The notes under the pieces are model-generated. The model saw only the letters and a program-made list of their open reading frames with translations. It was not told the origin of the DNA and made no database searches. Positions 1-5,860 of a stretch of DNA of 6,253 nucleotides are shown here, piece by piece (within the stretch, counting starts at the first letter, position 1; each line of letters opens with the position of its first letter). The stretch is from RGDT01 sp964630925 (GTDB lineage: Bacteria > Planctomycetota > Planctomycetia > Gemmatales > Gemmataceae). The stretch is from contig CAZVZK010000287.1 of assembly GCA_964630925.1 (NCBI GenBank), positions 1 through 6,253 on the forward strand. The letters are read 5' to 3'. The translations under genes were made by a program, and so were the position numbers.

Positions 1-55
1 GCCCTGATCTCCCCTGAACGCGAAATTTTCGGAGCAGGGGGGTGTCTGGGGGGGG

Positions 56-71
56 TGCAATGCAATGCAAT
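56..71. repeat. Three tandem copies of TGCAA beside G runs
   Basis: TGCAA occurs three times head to tail (56-70), followed by one more T. Immediately before it are a run of six G (37-42) and one of eight G (48-55) separated by TGTCT. The stretch is non-coding. It may be a slippage-prone site or may fold into a G-rich structure; no function is evident. Confidence 0.6.
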
Positions 72-176
72 CCGCACCACCCAGCCATCCCACCTGTCTA
101 CTTCCGCCTAATTCCCACACCCGCCTGGTCGGTTACCTTCTGAGGTGTGCCGTTGACCGGGGACGCCCCCTCGGCC

Positions 177-202
177 CTCCCCATCGACTCGGCCTGGGGG
201 AG
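177..202 (-). terminator. Weak hairpin after the ABC-F gene
   Basis: CTCCCC (177-182) pairs with GGGGAG (197-202) around a 14-base loop, starting 11 bases beyond the ABC-F stop codon in the transcribed direction. The position suits a terminator, but the stem is short, the loop long and no U run follows. The rest of 1-212 shows no credible gene on either strand. Confidence 0.25.
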
Positions 203-212
203 CTACGCGAGG

Positions 213-2141
213 TCACCCGTTGAGCTCCACCGCCTCCTCCCAGTGCTCGTACAGGGCCGCGATCAGACGCTTGACCTCCTCGAACCGCGCCGTCGTCGTC
301 TTCACCTTCTCCCCGTCGCGGTACAGGTCCGGCGACGCCATCGCCTCCTCCAGCGTCGCCAGCTCTCCCTCCAGGGTGGCGATCTCCGCCTCGATCTCGT
401 CGGACTTGCGGTACGGGAACTTCCGTTTCCGCTTCCCCTTCGTCGGCTCGCCTTTCTGAGTCGGCGGGGGGGCGGACCTCGCCGCGGCCGCACGCCGCCG
501 CTCCTCGGCCGCCGCCTCCTCCTTGCGGGCGGCGATCTGCTGCGCCCGCATCATCTCGAACGTGTCGTAGTTGCCGTGGATGAGCTGCACCCCGCCCTTG
601 CCGTCCAGCGCCAGCAACTGGTCGCACACCTGATTCAGGAAGTAGCGGTCGTGGCTGACCACCAGCACCGTCCCCTCGAAGGCCTTCAGCGCGTCCTCCA
701 GCGCCTCGCAGGCCCACAGGTCGAGGTGGTTCGTCGGCTCATCCAGCACAAGCACGTTGCAACCCACGGCAACCAACTTCGCCAGCGCCGCCCGGCTGCG
801 TTCCCCGCCCGACAGCGAGCCGACCTTCTGGAACACGATCTCCCCGTGCAGGCCGAACCGCCCCAGCAGGTCGCGCATCCACTTCTCCGCCGCGTCGGGG
901 TCGCCCTCCGGCCATACGGCCCGGATCACGTCTTTCTCGGGGTCCAGCACGCGCAGATGCTGGTCGAAGTAGCCGATCTCCACCAGCGCCCCGCGCTGGA
1001 CCCGGCCCTCGTCTGGCTTCTCCTCGCCCAGCAGCACGCGCAGGAGCGTCGTCTTGCCCGACCCGTTGGCCCCCATGATCCCCAGCCGCCGGCCGCGCAT
1101 CAGGTCGAACGAGAGGTCGATGAACAGCGGGGCGTCGTAGCTCTTGCTCAGATGCTCGGCACGCAGGACGAGGTCGCCGGCGCGGCGGACGGAGCCGAAG
1201 TGCATCTTCGGGGCCTCGATCTTCGTCGGCGCCTCGACGCGCTCCATCTTGTCGAGCTGCTTCTGCCGCGACGCCGCCTGCTTGTGGAGCTGGCCGTAGT
1301 GCACCCGGCGGATGTACTCCTCCTGCTTCTCGATGTATTCCTTCTGGCTCTCGTACGCCTTCACCTCCTGCTCGTAGCGCTCCTCGCGCAGCCGCCAGTA
1401 CTGCTTGAAGTTGCCGGGGTAGGCGGTGATCCGGGTGCGGTGCATCTCGAAGACCTTCGTCACCACCCGGTCGAGGAAGTAGCGGTCGTGGCTGACGATC
1501 AGCATCGCCTCGTGCTGCTTCGACAGGTAGTCCTCCACCCAGCGCGTCGTGTCGATGTCGAGGTGATTCGTCGGCTCGTCCAGCAGCATCACGTCCGGCG
1601 ACGACAGCAGCAGCTTCGCCAGCATGACGCGGCTCTGCTGCCCGCCGGAGAAGGTGTTCATGGGCCGCTCGAAGTCGGGCTCGGTGAAGCCCAGGCCCGC
1701 CAGCACCTCGGCCACCTGATGATCGACGTGGTAGGCGTCGTGGTGCCGAAGCATCTCCTCCAGCCGCCCGTAGCGGGCAGACAGCGAAACACGTTCCGAC
1801 TCCTCCGTGGCGGCGGCGAGTTTCTCGGCGGTGGCGACCATGTCGTCGTACGTCGCCAGCAGCTCGTCGAGGGCGGACTTGGCCTCGGCGAAGAGAGTGC
1901 GGTCCGGGGCGAACTCCGGCTGCTGGCGGAGCAGGGCGACGCGGGCGTCGGCGTGGCGGCGCACTTCGCCGCGGTCGGGCCGGTCGAGGCCGGCGAGGAT
2001 CTTCATGAGCGTGGTCTTGCCGATGCCGTTGGGCCCGACGAGGCCGACACGCTCGCCGGCGCGCAGCTCGAAGCCGACGTTCTCGAAGAGGACGTCCTTG
2101 TCGAAGGCGCGCTCCAGTCCGGAGCAACTGAGCAACAGCAT
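213..2141 (-). CDS. ABC-F family ATPase (Uup/YheS-like translation factor)
   Basis: This 642-residue soluble protein has two ABC ATPase domains in tandem and no membrane segments, the ABC-F layout. Such proteins bind the ribosomal E site and relieve stalled or idle ribosomes using ATP. Domain 1 shows Walker A GPNGIGKTT (residues 36-44), signature FSGGQQS (164-170), Walker B VMLLDEP (184-190) and switch His218. A charged helical linker follows (about 243-320), the position of the P-site tRNA interaction motif. Domain 2 shows Walker A GANGSGKTT (357-365), signature LSGGE (443-447), Walker B VLVLDEP (463-469) and His497. Both catalytic glutamates are present, so both sites should hydrolyse ATP. 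A basic stretch KGKRKRK (568-574) leads into a C-terminal coiled coil (about 580-640), as in Uup and YheS. The frame stays open for 68 codons upstream to 2345, but that part does not look like protein. The start at 2141 begins directly at the first ABC domain and has a GGGGAAG ribosome site (2146-2152). The family is near certain; the exact subfamily is not, and a resistance role is not implied. Confidence 0.95.
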   Translation of the reverse strand: MLLLSCSGLERAFDKDVLFENVGFELRAGERVGLVGPNGIGKTTLMKILAGLDRPDRGEVRRHADARVALLRQQPEFAPDRTLFAEAKSALDELLATYDDMVATAEKLAAATEESERVSLSARYGRLEEMLRHHDAYHVDHQVAEVLAGLGFTEPDFERPMNTFSGGQQSRVMLAKLLLSSPDVMLLDEPTNHLDIDTTRWVEDYLSKQHEAMLIVSHDRYFLDRVVTKVFEMHRTRITAYPGNFKQYWRLREERYEQEVKAYESQKEYIEKQEEYIRRVHYGQLHKQAASRQKQLDKMERVEAPTKIEAPKMHFGSVRRAGDLVLRAEHLSKSYDAPLFIDLSFDLMRGRRLGIMGANGSGKTTLLRVLLGEEKPDEGRVQRGALVEIGYFDQHLRVLDPEKDVIRAVWPEGDPDAAEKWMRDLLGRFGLHGEIVFQKVGSLSGGERSRAALAKLVAVGCNVLVLDEPTNHLDLWACEALEDALKAFEGTVLVVSHDRYFLNQVCDQLLALDGKGGVQLIHGNYDTFEMMRAQQIAARKEEAAAEERRRAAAARSAPPPTQKGEPTKGKRKRKFPYRKSDEIEAEIATLEGELATLEEAMASPDLYRDGEKVKTTTARFEEVKRLIAALYEHWEEAVELNG

Positions 2142-2145
2142 CAGG

Positions 2146-2152
2146 CTTCCCC
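2146..2152 (-). promoter_or_regulatory. Ribosome binding site deciding the ABC-F start
   Basis: On the minus strand GGGGAAG lies four bases before the ATG at 2141. It supports this start over the in-frame upstream start at 2345, whose extra 68 residues resemble no ABC-F sequence. Confidence 0.5.
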
Positions 2153-2253
2153 GTGGCGACGGGCGGTGCAGCGAAGGGGCCTTGAGAGGGGAACGTGGGC
2201 TCTTCACAACCCACCCTCGCCCGCCAAAGGCCAACGTCATGATGGCGCACGAC

Positions 2254-2265
2254 GCCGGATCCGGC
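2254..2265. repeat. 12-base perfect palindrome in the LRR/ABC-F gap
   Basis: GCCGGATCCGGC is self-complementary and sits in the 200-base space between the stop of the LRR gene (2342) and the ABC-F start (2141). It could be a protein binding site or a small hairpin (4-bp stem with GATC loop). No T run follows it on the minus strand, so it is not a convincing terminator. I see no clear -35/-10 pair for the ABC-F gene in this gap. Palindromes of this size are not rare in GC-rich DNA. Confidence 0.3.
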
Positions 2266-2341
2266 AACTCCTCCTGCCTTACCGGCACGACTCGGCCCGA
2301 CAGTCTTGGCACGCTTCGTTGGGCGCCGAGCGTTCGCCTCG

Positions 2342-3757
2342 TCACCTCCGGAGCGTCAGGCCGTCACCGAACCGCTCCTGCAGGAGCCGATTGCCGGCAG
2401 CGGTCATCCCTTCCCCATCGATGGCCAACTCCGTCAGGTTCGGCATGGCGGCGAGCATCGCCGCCTCCTCGTCACCGGCCGGAACCATCGGCAACGACAG
2501 CCGACGCAACCCCTTCAGGTGCGGCGACCCCCCCAACGCGGGGACGCTGGCAGCCGTCAACACTGGGTGGCGCTCCCCGCCCGTGTACTCACCACCGCCG
2601 ACGATGAGCGAACGGAGGCCGGCCACCCCCTTCGTCCGCCCCAACCGGCGGATGCCGTCGTCGGTGATGCCGGCGGAGTCGATTTTGAGGTACGACAGCC
2701 GGCGGCCCAGCGGGCCTTTCAACAGGGCCGCCAGCCCCTCGTCGCCCGGCTTCTCCTCGCACATCGGCCAGGACAGGTCGAGGTGCCGCAGGCTTTCCAA
2801 CGTCCGCGACTTGCCCAGGGCGGCCCACCCCTCGCGGCCGACGTAGTTGCCACAGAGGCAGAGCGACCGTAACCGCTTCATGACGGGTGACCCGGCCAAC
2901 GCCTCCGTGCCCTCATCCGCTGCGTTGTTGGTCCCGTAGTTGAGGTACTCCAGCCACGCGAAGTGTGGGCAGGTCACCAGCGAGATGAATGCGTCGTCGT
3001 CAGGCCGGCCGGCGGCGGAATTGCTGTTGTACAGGTCGAGCCAGCGTAGCTCGGGCAACTCAACATCAGCGACCTCTGCGACGGCCGGCCCGGTCTCGTT
3101 CTGCGTCGCCACAAGACGGCGGAGACGCTTGAGGTGCGGCGACCCCACGATGGCCAGATAGAAGTCATCGCCGGGGCAGCCGATGAAATCCAGCTCCACC
3201 CACGAGGCGAGCGAAGGGTGCGCGGCCAGCTTGGCGGCCAGGTCTTCGACGGCCTCATCCTCGTCCGCGTAGCCGAGCCGGTCCAGAACGTCCTCCTCAT
3301 GAGGCGCGAAGGCCGTCAGGCCGACTGACAACACCGGCGTGTGTCGGCTGACCTCGTCGATGTGCTTGAGGTAGTCCCAGGCCGTGACCTCCCACCTCTC
3401 CGGCAGGCCGCGGCCGAAGGACACGCCCTTGACCCGACGCATCCGCCGCCTGATCGCCTTCTCCAACGCCGCCTCGCGGGCATCGGGCGGGATAGCCTGC
3501 GGCGGACGATCCTCGTCAGAGCGGCACGCCTCGCGGACGAAGGCGGCCCACTCCGACTCCGTCCGTCTCGTGTCAATCCGGGACAGATAGCGGTGCAGCC
3601 ACGAGCCCTCCCGCGCGGCGCGACGGACCTGGAGGCGGATGTGTTCCGCCCTGTCCGGATCGCCGTTGTCGTCGTACCAGTCCGCGAGGATGAGCCGCAG
3701 GCCGTCGTCGTCCGGCGCGTCGCGGATGGCGTTCAGGAGCCCGGCGTGGTCGTGCAT
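2342..3757 (-). CDS. TIGR02996 domain plus leucine-rich-repeat protein
   Basis: This 471-residue protein opens with a TIGR02996 repeat-companion domain (about residues 6-43): D17-D18, then LRLILADWYDDNGDP (20-34) and AEHIRLQ (37-43). The family is known from Gemmata, where it precedes LRR or WD40 repeats. Residues 45-180 are charged and helical-looking and match nothing I recognise. From about 184 to the end run degenerate leucine-rich repeats of the type 'L..L..LDL..N.. .D.G...L', for example LPELRWLDLYNSN (234-246), LRSLCLCGNYVGREG (296-310) and LSYLKIDSAGITDDG (354-368). The end, LLQERFGDGLTL, is typical of these proteins. No signal peptide or membrane segment is seen, so it is probably cytoplasmic. 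LRRs suggest protein binding, but the partner is unknown. The frame extends upstream to 3937, but that stretch overlaps the DUF29 gene and is not protein-like. The ATG at 3757 starts right at the domain and has a G-run ribosome site. It is probably translated from one transcript with the DUF29 gene 19 bases upstream. Confidence 0.9.
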   Translation of the reverse strand: MHDHAGLLNAIRDAPDDDGLRLILADWYDDNGDPDRAEHIRLQVRRAAREGSWLHRYLSRIDTRRTESEWAAFVREACRSDEDRPPQAIPPDAREAALEKAIRRRMRRVKGVSFGRGLPERWEVTAWDYLKHIDEVSRHTPVLSVGLTAFAPHEEDVLDRLGYADEDEAVEDLAAKLAAHPSLASWVELDFIGCPGDDFYLAIVGSPHLKRLRRLVATQNETGPAVAEVADVELPELRWLDLYNSNSAAGRPDDDAFISLVTCPHFAWLEYLNYGTNNAADEGTEALAGSPVMKRLRSLCLCGNYVGREGWAALGKSRTLESLRHLDLSWPMCEEKPGDEGLAALLKGPLGRRLSYLKIDSAGITDDGIRRLGRTKGVAGLRSLIVGGGEYTGGERHPVLTAASVPALGGSPHLKGLRRLSLPMVPAGDEEAAMLAAMPNLTELAIDGEGMTAAGNRLLQERFGDGLTLRR

Positions 3758-3761
3758 CAAG

Positions 3762-3767
3762 CCCCCC
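3762..3767 (-). promoter_or_regulatory. G-run ribosome binding site of the LRR gene
   Basis: On the minus strand six G residues precede the ATG at 3757 by four bases (CTTG). The site lies inside the 19-base gap after the DUF29 stop codon, which favours coupled translation of the two genes and supports the 3757 start. Confidence 0.4.
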
Positions 3768-3776
3768 GATGGGCCG

Positions 3777-4223
3777 TCACCCGATGTCGCTCTCCAGCAC
3801 CGCGTCGAGATCCCACGGGCACGCCGCCGGGAACGTCTCCAGGGGCAGCCCCGTCTCGTCGGCAGCGTCCTCACGGGCGTCGGCGTAAGCGCCGGCGAGG
3901 TGGGCGAGGGCGTGGTTCCGCAGGGTGCCGCTCTCAAGATCCCCGGCGAGGTGCCTCCGCTGTTCGCGGATGGTCTTTCGCCAGGAGCCCGTCCGCATCT
4001 CGGGTTGATGCCCCCATTTCAGCAGATGCATCAGGAGCGTGGTCAGCCGGCTGACCACCTCGCGCCGGTCGCGTCTGGCCATGGAAACGAGATACTCGCT
4101 CAGGTTGGTGAGGTCGAGATCCGCGACGCGCCCCTCGGCGGCGAGGGCGGACATCGCCTCCAGCCACGCCGTCTCATCCTGCTCGTAGAGCAGCGCGAGC
4201 GGCAACGTCTGTGTCGGTGACAT
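3777..4223 (-). CDS. DUF29 family protein
   Basis: This 148-residue protein matches the DUF29 family along its full length. Hallmarks are YEQDETAWLE (residues 13-22), the leucine-rich segment DLDLTNLSEYLVSM (35-48), LLMHLLKW (63-70), SWRKTIREQRR (80-90), the acidic helix AYADAREDAADETGLPLETFP (112-132, with a TGLPLETFP core) and the closing CPW (135-137). The family is small, mostly helical, cytosolic and of unknown function, common in cyanobacteria, proteobacteria and planctomycetes, often in several copies per genome. A GTG at 4229 is also in frame, but GAGGG (4232-4236) lies eight bases before the ATG at 4223 and only two before the GTG, so the ATG is preferred. The 19-base gap to the TIGR02996-LRR gene suggests an operon. 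The gap to serS is 109 bases with inverted repeats, so its transcription may be separate from serS. Family assignment is firm; no function is claimed. Confidence 0.92.
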   Translation of the reverse strand: MSPTQTLPLALLYEQDETAWLEAMSALAAEGRVADLDLTNLSEYLVSMARRDRREVVSRLTTLLMHLLKWGHQPEMRTGSWRKTIREQRRHLAGDLESGTLRNHALAHLAGAYADAREDAADETGLPLETFPAACPWDLDAVLESDIG

Positions 4224-4231
4224 TCGCACAA

Positions 4232-4236
4232 CCCTC
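4232..4236 (-). promoter_or_regulatory. Ribosome binding site deciding the DUF29 start
   Basis: GAGGG on the minus strand is spaced eight bases from the ATG at 4223 but only two bases from the in-frame GTG at 4229. The spacing selects the ATG. Confidence 0.5.
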
Positions 4237-4249
4237 GATCACTGCAAGC

Positions 4250-4280
4250 GCGGGCCGGTGGCATTGTACCACGGCCCCGC
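4250..4280 (-). terminator. Hairpin downstream of serS, possible terminator
   Basis: Two arms, 4250-4261 and 4269-4280, pair around a 7-base loop (4262-4268). With two single-base bulges, 11 base pairs form, nearly all G-C. It starts about 50 bases past the serS stop in the transcribed direction. No U run follows, so it is not a classic intrinsic terminator. It could instead be a 3'-end stabilising stem or part of the DUF29 leader. Its right arm also takes part in a second possible stem (4273-4279 with 4305-4311). Confidence 0.4.
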
Positions 4281-4311
4281 GGCGCGGCTCACTCGGACCC
4301 CTGACGGGGCC
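4273..4311. repeat. Inverted repeat GGCCCCG / CGGGGCC
   Basis: A perfect 7-base inverted repeat (4273-4279 and 4305-4311) spans a 25-base loop in the serS-DUF29 gap. It shares its left arm with the hairpin at 4250-4280, so in RNA only one of the two could form at a time. In DNA this rich in G and C, a repeat of this length may be chance. Confidence 0.35.
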
Positions 4312-4332
4312 TGCTCGCATGAACCGCACGCA

Positions 4333-5616
4333 TCACCGCGCGATCCGCTCCTTGCCCACCCACGGCCTCAGCGCCTCCGGCACCGTCACACTGCCGTCCT
4401 CGTTCTGGTAGTTCTCCAGGATCGCCACCAGCGCCCGCGTGCAGGCCACCGCCGTCCCGTTCAGCGTGTGTGCGAAGTGCGTCCCCTTCTGCCCCGGCAC
4501 CCGGTATCGCACGTCGAGCCTCCGCGCCTGGAAGTCGGTGCAGTTGCTCGTGCTCGTCACTTCGCCGTACTCGCCGACCTCGCCCCGGCACGGCATCCAC
4601 GCCTCCAGGTCGTACTTGCGGTACGCCGGGCCGCCCAGGTCGCCCGTGCAGGTGTCGATGACGTGGTACGCCAGCCCCAGCCCCTGGAAGATCTCCTCCT
4701 CGACGCCCAGGATCTCCAGGTGGATGGCCTCCGTCTGCTCGGGCGTGCAGAAGGCGAACATCTCCACCTTCGTGAACTGATGCACGCGGTACAGACCGCG
4801 CGTGTCGCGGCCCGCCGCCCCCGCCTCCGTCCGGAAGCAGTGCGACAGCCCGACGTACCGCTTCGGCAGGGCCGCCGCGTCGAACACCTGCTTGCGGTGC
4901 ATGCCCCCCAGCGTGATCTCGGCCGTGCCCACAAGACACAGATCGGTGTCCTGAATCAAATAGACTTGCCGCGTGGCCGCGTCATCGCGCGGCTGGAAGC
5001 CGATCCCCTCCAGCACTTCGACGCGCGCCAGGTCCGGCGTGATCACCGGCGTCCAGCCCTTGGCCACCAGCTTGCCGATCGCGTACTGGATCATCGCCAG
5101 CTCGAGCAGCACCGCCTCGTTTTTCAGGAAGTAGAACTTCGACCCGGCCACCGACGTGCCCGCCTCGAAGTCGCACAGGTCCAGCGCCTCGCACAGCGCG
5201 ACGTGGTCCTTCGGCTTGAACGCGAACTTTCTCGGCTCGCCCCAGGTGCGGATGACCTTGTTCGCGTCCGCCGTCGTCCCCACCGGCGCGTCGGGGTGCG
5301 TCAGGTTTGGCAGCACCATGATCGCGGCGTCGCGGTCCATCTCGGCCTTCTTCACCGCCGCCTCGAACTCACCGATCTTCGCCTTGAACCCCTTGCTCTC
5401 GGCTACGAGGCCGGCACGCTCATCCTTGTCCTTCACCGTCGGGATCTTCTTGCTGATCTCGTTCACCTTCTGCTGCATCACCTGCCCCTCGGTGATGAGG
5501 CGCTTGCGCTCGTCGTCGAGGGCGATGATGCGGTCCACGTCGGCCTTCACGTTGCGGTTGGCGCAGTTCGCCTTGATGGCGTCGGGGTTCTGGCGGATGA
5601 CCGCGATATCGAGCAT
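4333..5616 (-). CDS. serS: Seryl-tRNA synthetase
   Basis: Class II aminoacyl-tRNA synthetase that activates serine with ATP and charges tRNA-Ser (and tRNA-Sec where present). At 427 residues it has the usual bacterial length. The N-terminus MLDIAVIRQNPDAIK and the charged antiparallel coiled-coil arm (about 27-100) form the tRNA-binding domain that grips the long variable arm. The catalytic domain shows the TAE serine-binding motif (231-233), motif 2 beginning FRTEAG (261-266) and running through RGLYRVHQF (273-281), the TSTSNCTDFQARR segment (354-366), and motif 3 from NGTAVACTRALVAILENYQ (386-404) with the conserved Arg394. All catalytic landmarks seem intact. The frame is open upstream to 5727, but those 37 residues are low-complexity and the ATG at 5616 begins exactly at the conserved family N-terminus. 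A modest AGAGAAG ribosome site (5619-5625) precedes it. The gene is divergent from the exported-protein gene at 5861. I see no T-box-like leader. Confidence 0.98.
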   Translation of the reverse strand: MLDIAVIRQNPDAIKANCANRNVKADVDRIIALDDERKRLITEGQVMQQKVNEISKKIPTVKDKDERAGLVAESKGFKAKIGEFEAAVKKAEMDRDAAIMVLPNLTHPDAPVGTTADANKVIRTWGEPRKFAFKPKDHVALCEALDLCDFEAGTSVAGSKFYFLKNEAVLLELAMIQYAIGKLVAKGWTPVITPDLARVEVLEGIGFQPRDDAATRQVYLIQDTDLCLVGTAEITLGGMHRKQVFDAAALPKRYVGLSHCFRTEAGAAGRDTRGLYRVHQFTKVEMFAFCTPEQTEAIHLEILGVEEEIFQGLGLAYHVIDTCTGDLGGPAYRKYDLEAWMPCRGEVGEYGEVTSTSNCTDFQARRLDVRYRVPGQKGTHFAHTLNGTAVACTRALVAILENYQNEDGSVTVPEALRPWVGKERIAR

Positions 5617-5663
5617 GGCTTCTCTGCCTGTGAGGATGGGGGGAGTCTGCCGGTGAGGAGGCG

Positions 5664-5669
5664 ATTTTA
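5664..5669 (-). promoter_or_regulatory. Possible -10 element for serS
   Basis: TAAAAT on the minus strand matches the sigma-70 -10 consensus at five of six positions and is one of the few AT-rich spots in the 244-base divergent region, about 47 bases before the serS ATG. No good -35 box is seen 16-18 bases upstream, so this is only a candidate. Confidence 0.3.
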
Positions 5670-5815
5670 CGGACGGAGGTTCGGCCGGACGAGTTTGCCC
5701 CCCTTCGCCAGACCGCCCCCCAGGCACAGGCCGCCCCGGCGCGGGCCGAATACGTCACCCCTCGGCCCTTTCTTCTACCGCCGCGCTGGCGCGCCCCCGT
5801 ATCCTGTAGACGCCC

Positions 5816-5834
5816 CGCCGGTGATCCACCGGCG
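5816..5834. promoter_or_regulatory. Perfect dyad in the divergent promoter region
   Basis: CGCCGGTG and CACCGGCG form an exact 8-base inverted repeat around ATC. It ends 26 bases before the ATG at 5861 and lies about 200 bases from the serS start. As DNA it could be an operator; as RNA it would be a strong stem with a 3-base loop in the leader of the exported-protein gene. It has no U run, and neither neighbouring gene ends here, so a terminator is unlikely. Confidence 0.45.
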
Positions 5835-5860
5835 AGATCCCCTTCCCAGCCCTGGAGCAG

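Noticed and set aside
1..109. Plus-strand frame open from the left edge to a stop near 109, possibly the end of another gene
   Set aside because: It is short, passes through G runs and the TGCAA repeat, and gives no recognisable protein.
213..2141. ABC-F gene as an antibiotic-resistance gene
   Set aside because: Resistance ABC-F proteins are a minority of the family; the Uup-like C-terminal domain and the housekeeping neighbour favour a general translation factor.
739..2250. A 503-codon minus-strand frame inside the ABC-F gene
   Set aside because: It is the +1-shifted reading of the ABC-F gene, rich in Arg, Ala, Gly and Pro, without any motif.
2142..2345. N-terminal extension of the ABC-F protein (68 codons)
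   Set aside because: The extension has no similarity to ABC-F N-termini, while the start at 2141 sits at the domain boundary and has a ribosome site.
147..2846. An 899-codon open frame on the plus strand, antisense to the ABC-F and LRR genes
   Set aside because: The translation is Arg/Leu/His/Val-rich with no recognisable domain, and it runs opposite two well-identified genes. Long antisense frames are expected in DNA with such high GC at third codon positions.
3758..3937. N-terminal extension of the LRR protein (60 codons)
   Set aside because: It overlaps the DUF29 coding sequence in another frame and is Arg/Pro/Thr low-complexity; the TIGR02996 domain starts right at the 3757 ATG.
5617..5727. 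N-terminal extension of SerRS (37 codons)
   Set aside because: SerRS proteins begin with the MLD.. segment found at 5616; the extra residues are Pro/Gly/Ser-rich and overlap the probable promoter.
5800..5805. TATCCT as a -10 box for the exported-protein gene
   Set aside because: It matches only four of six consensus bases and there is no -35-like sequence at the right distance.
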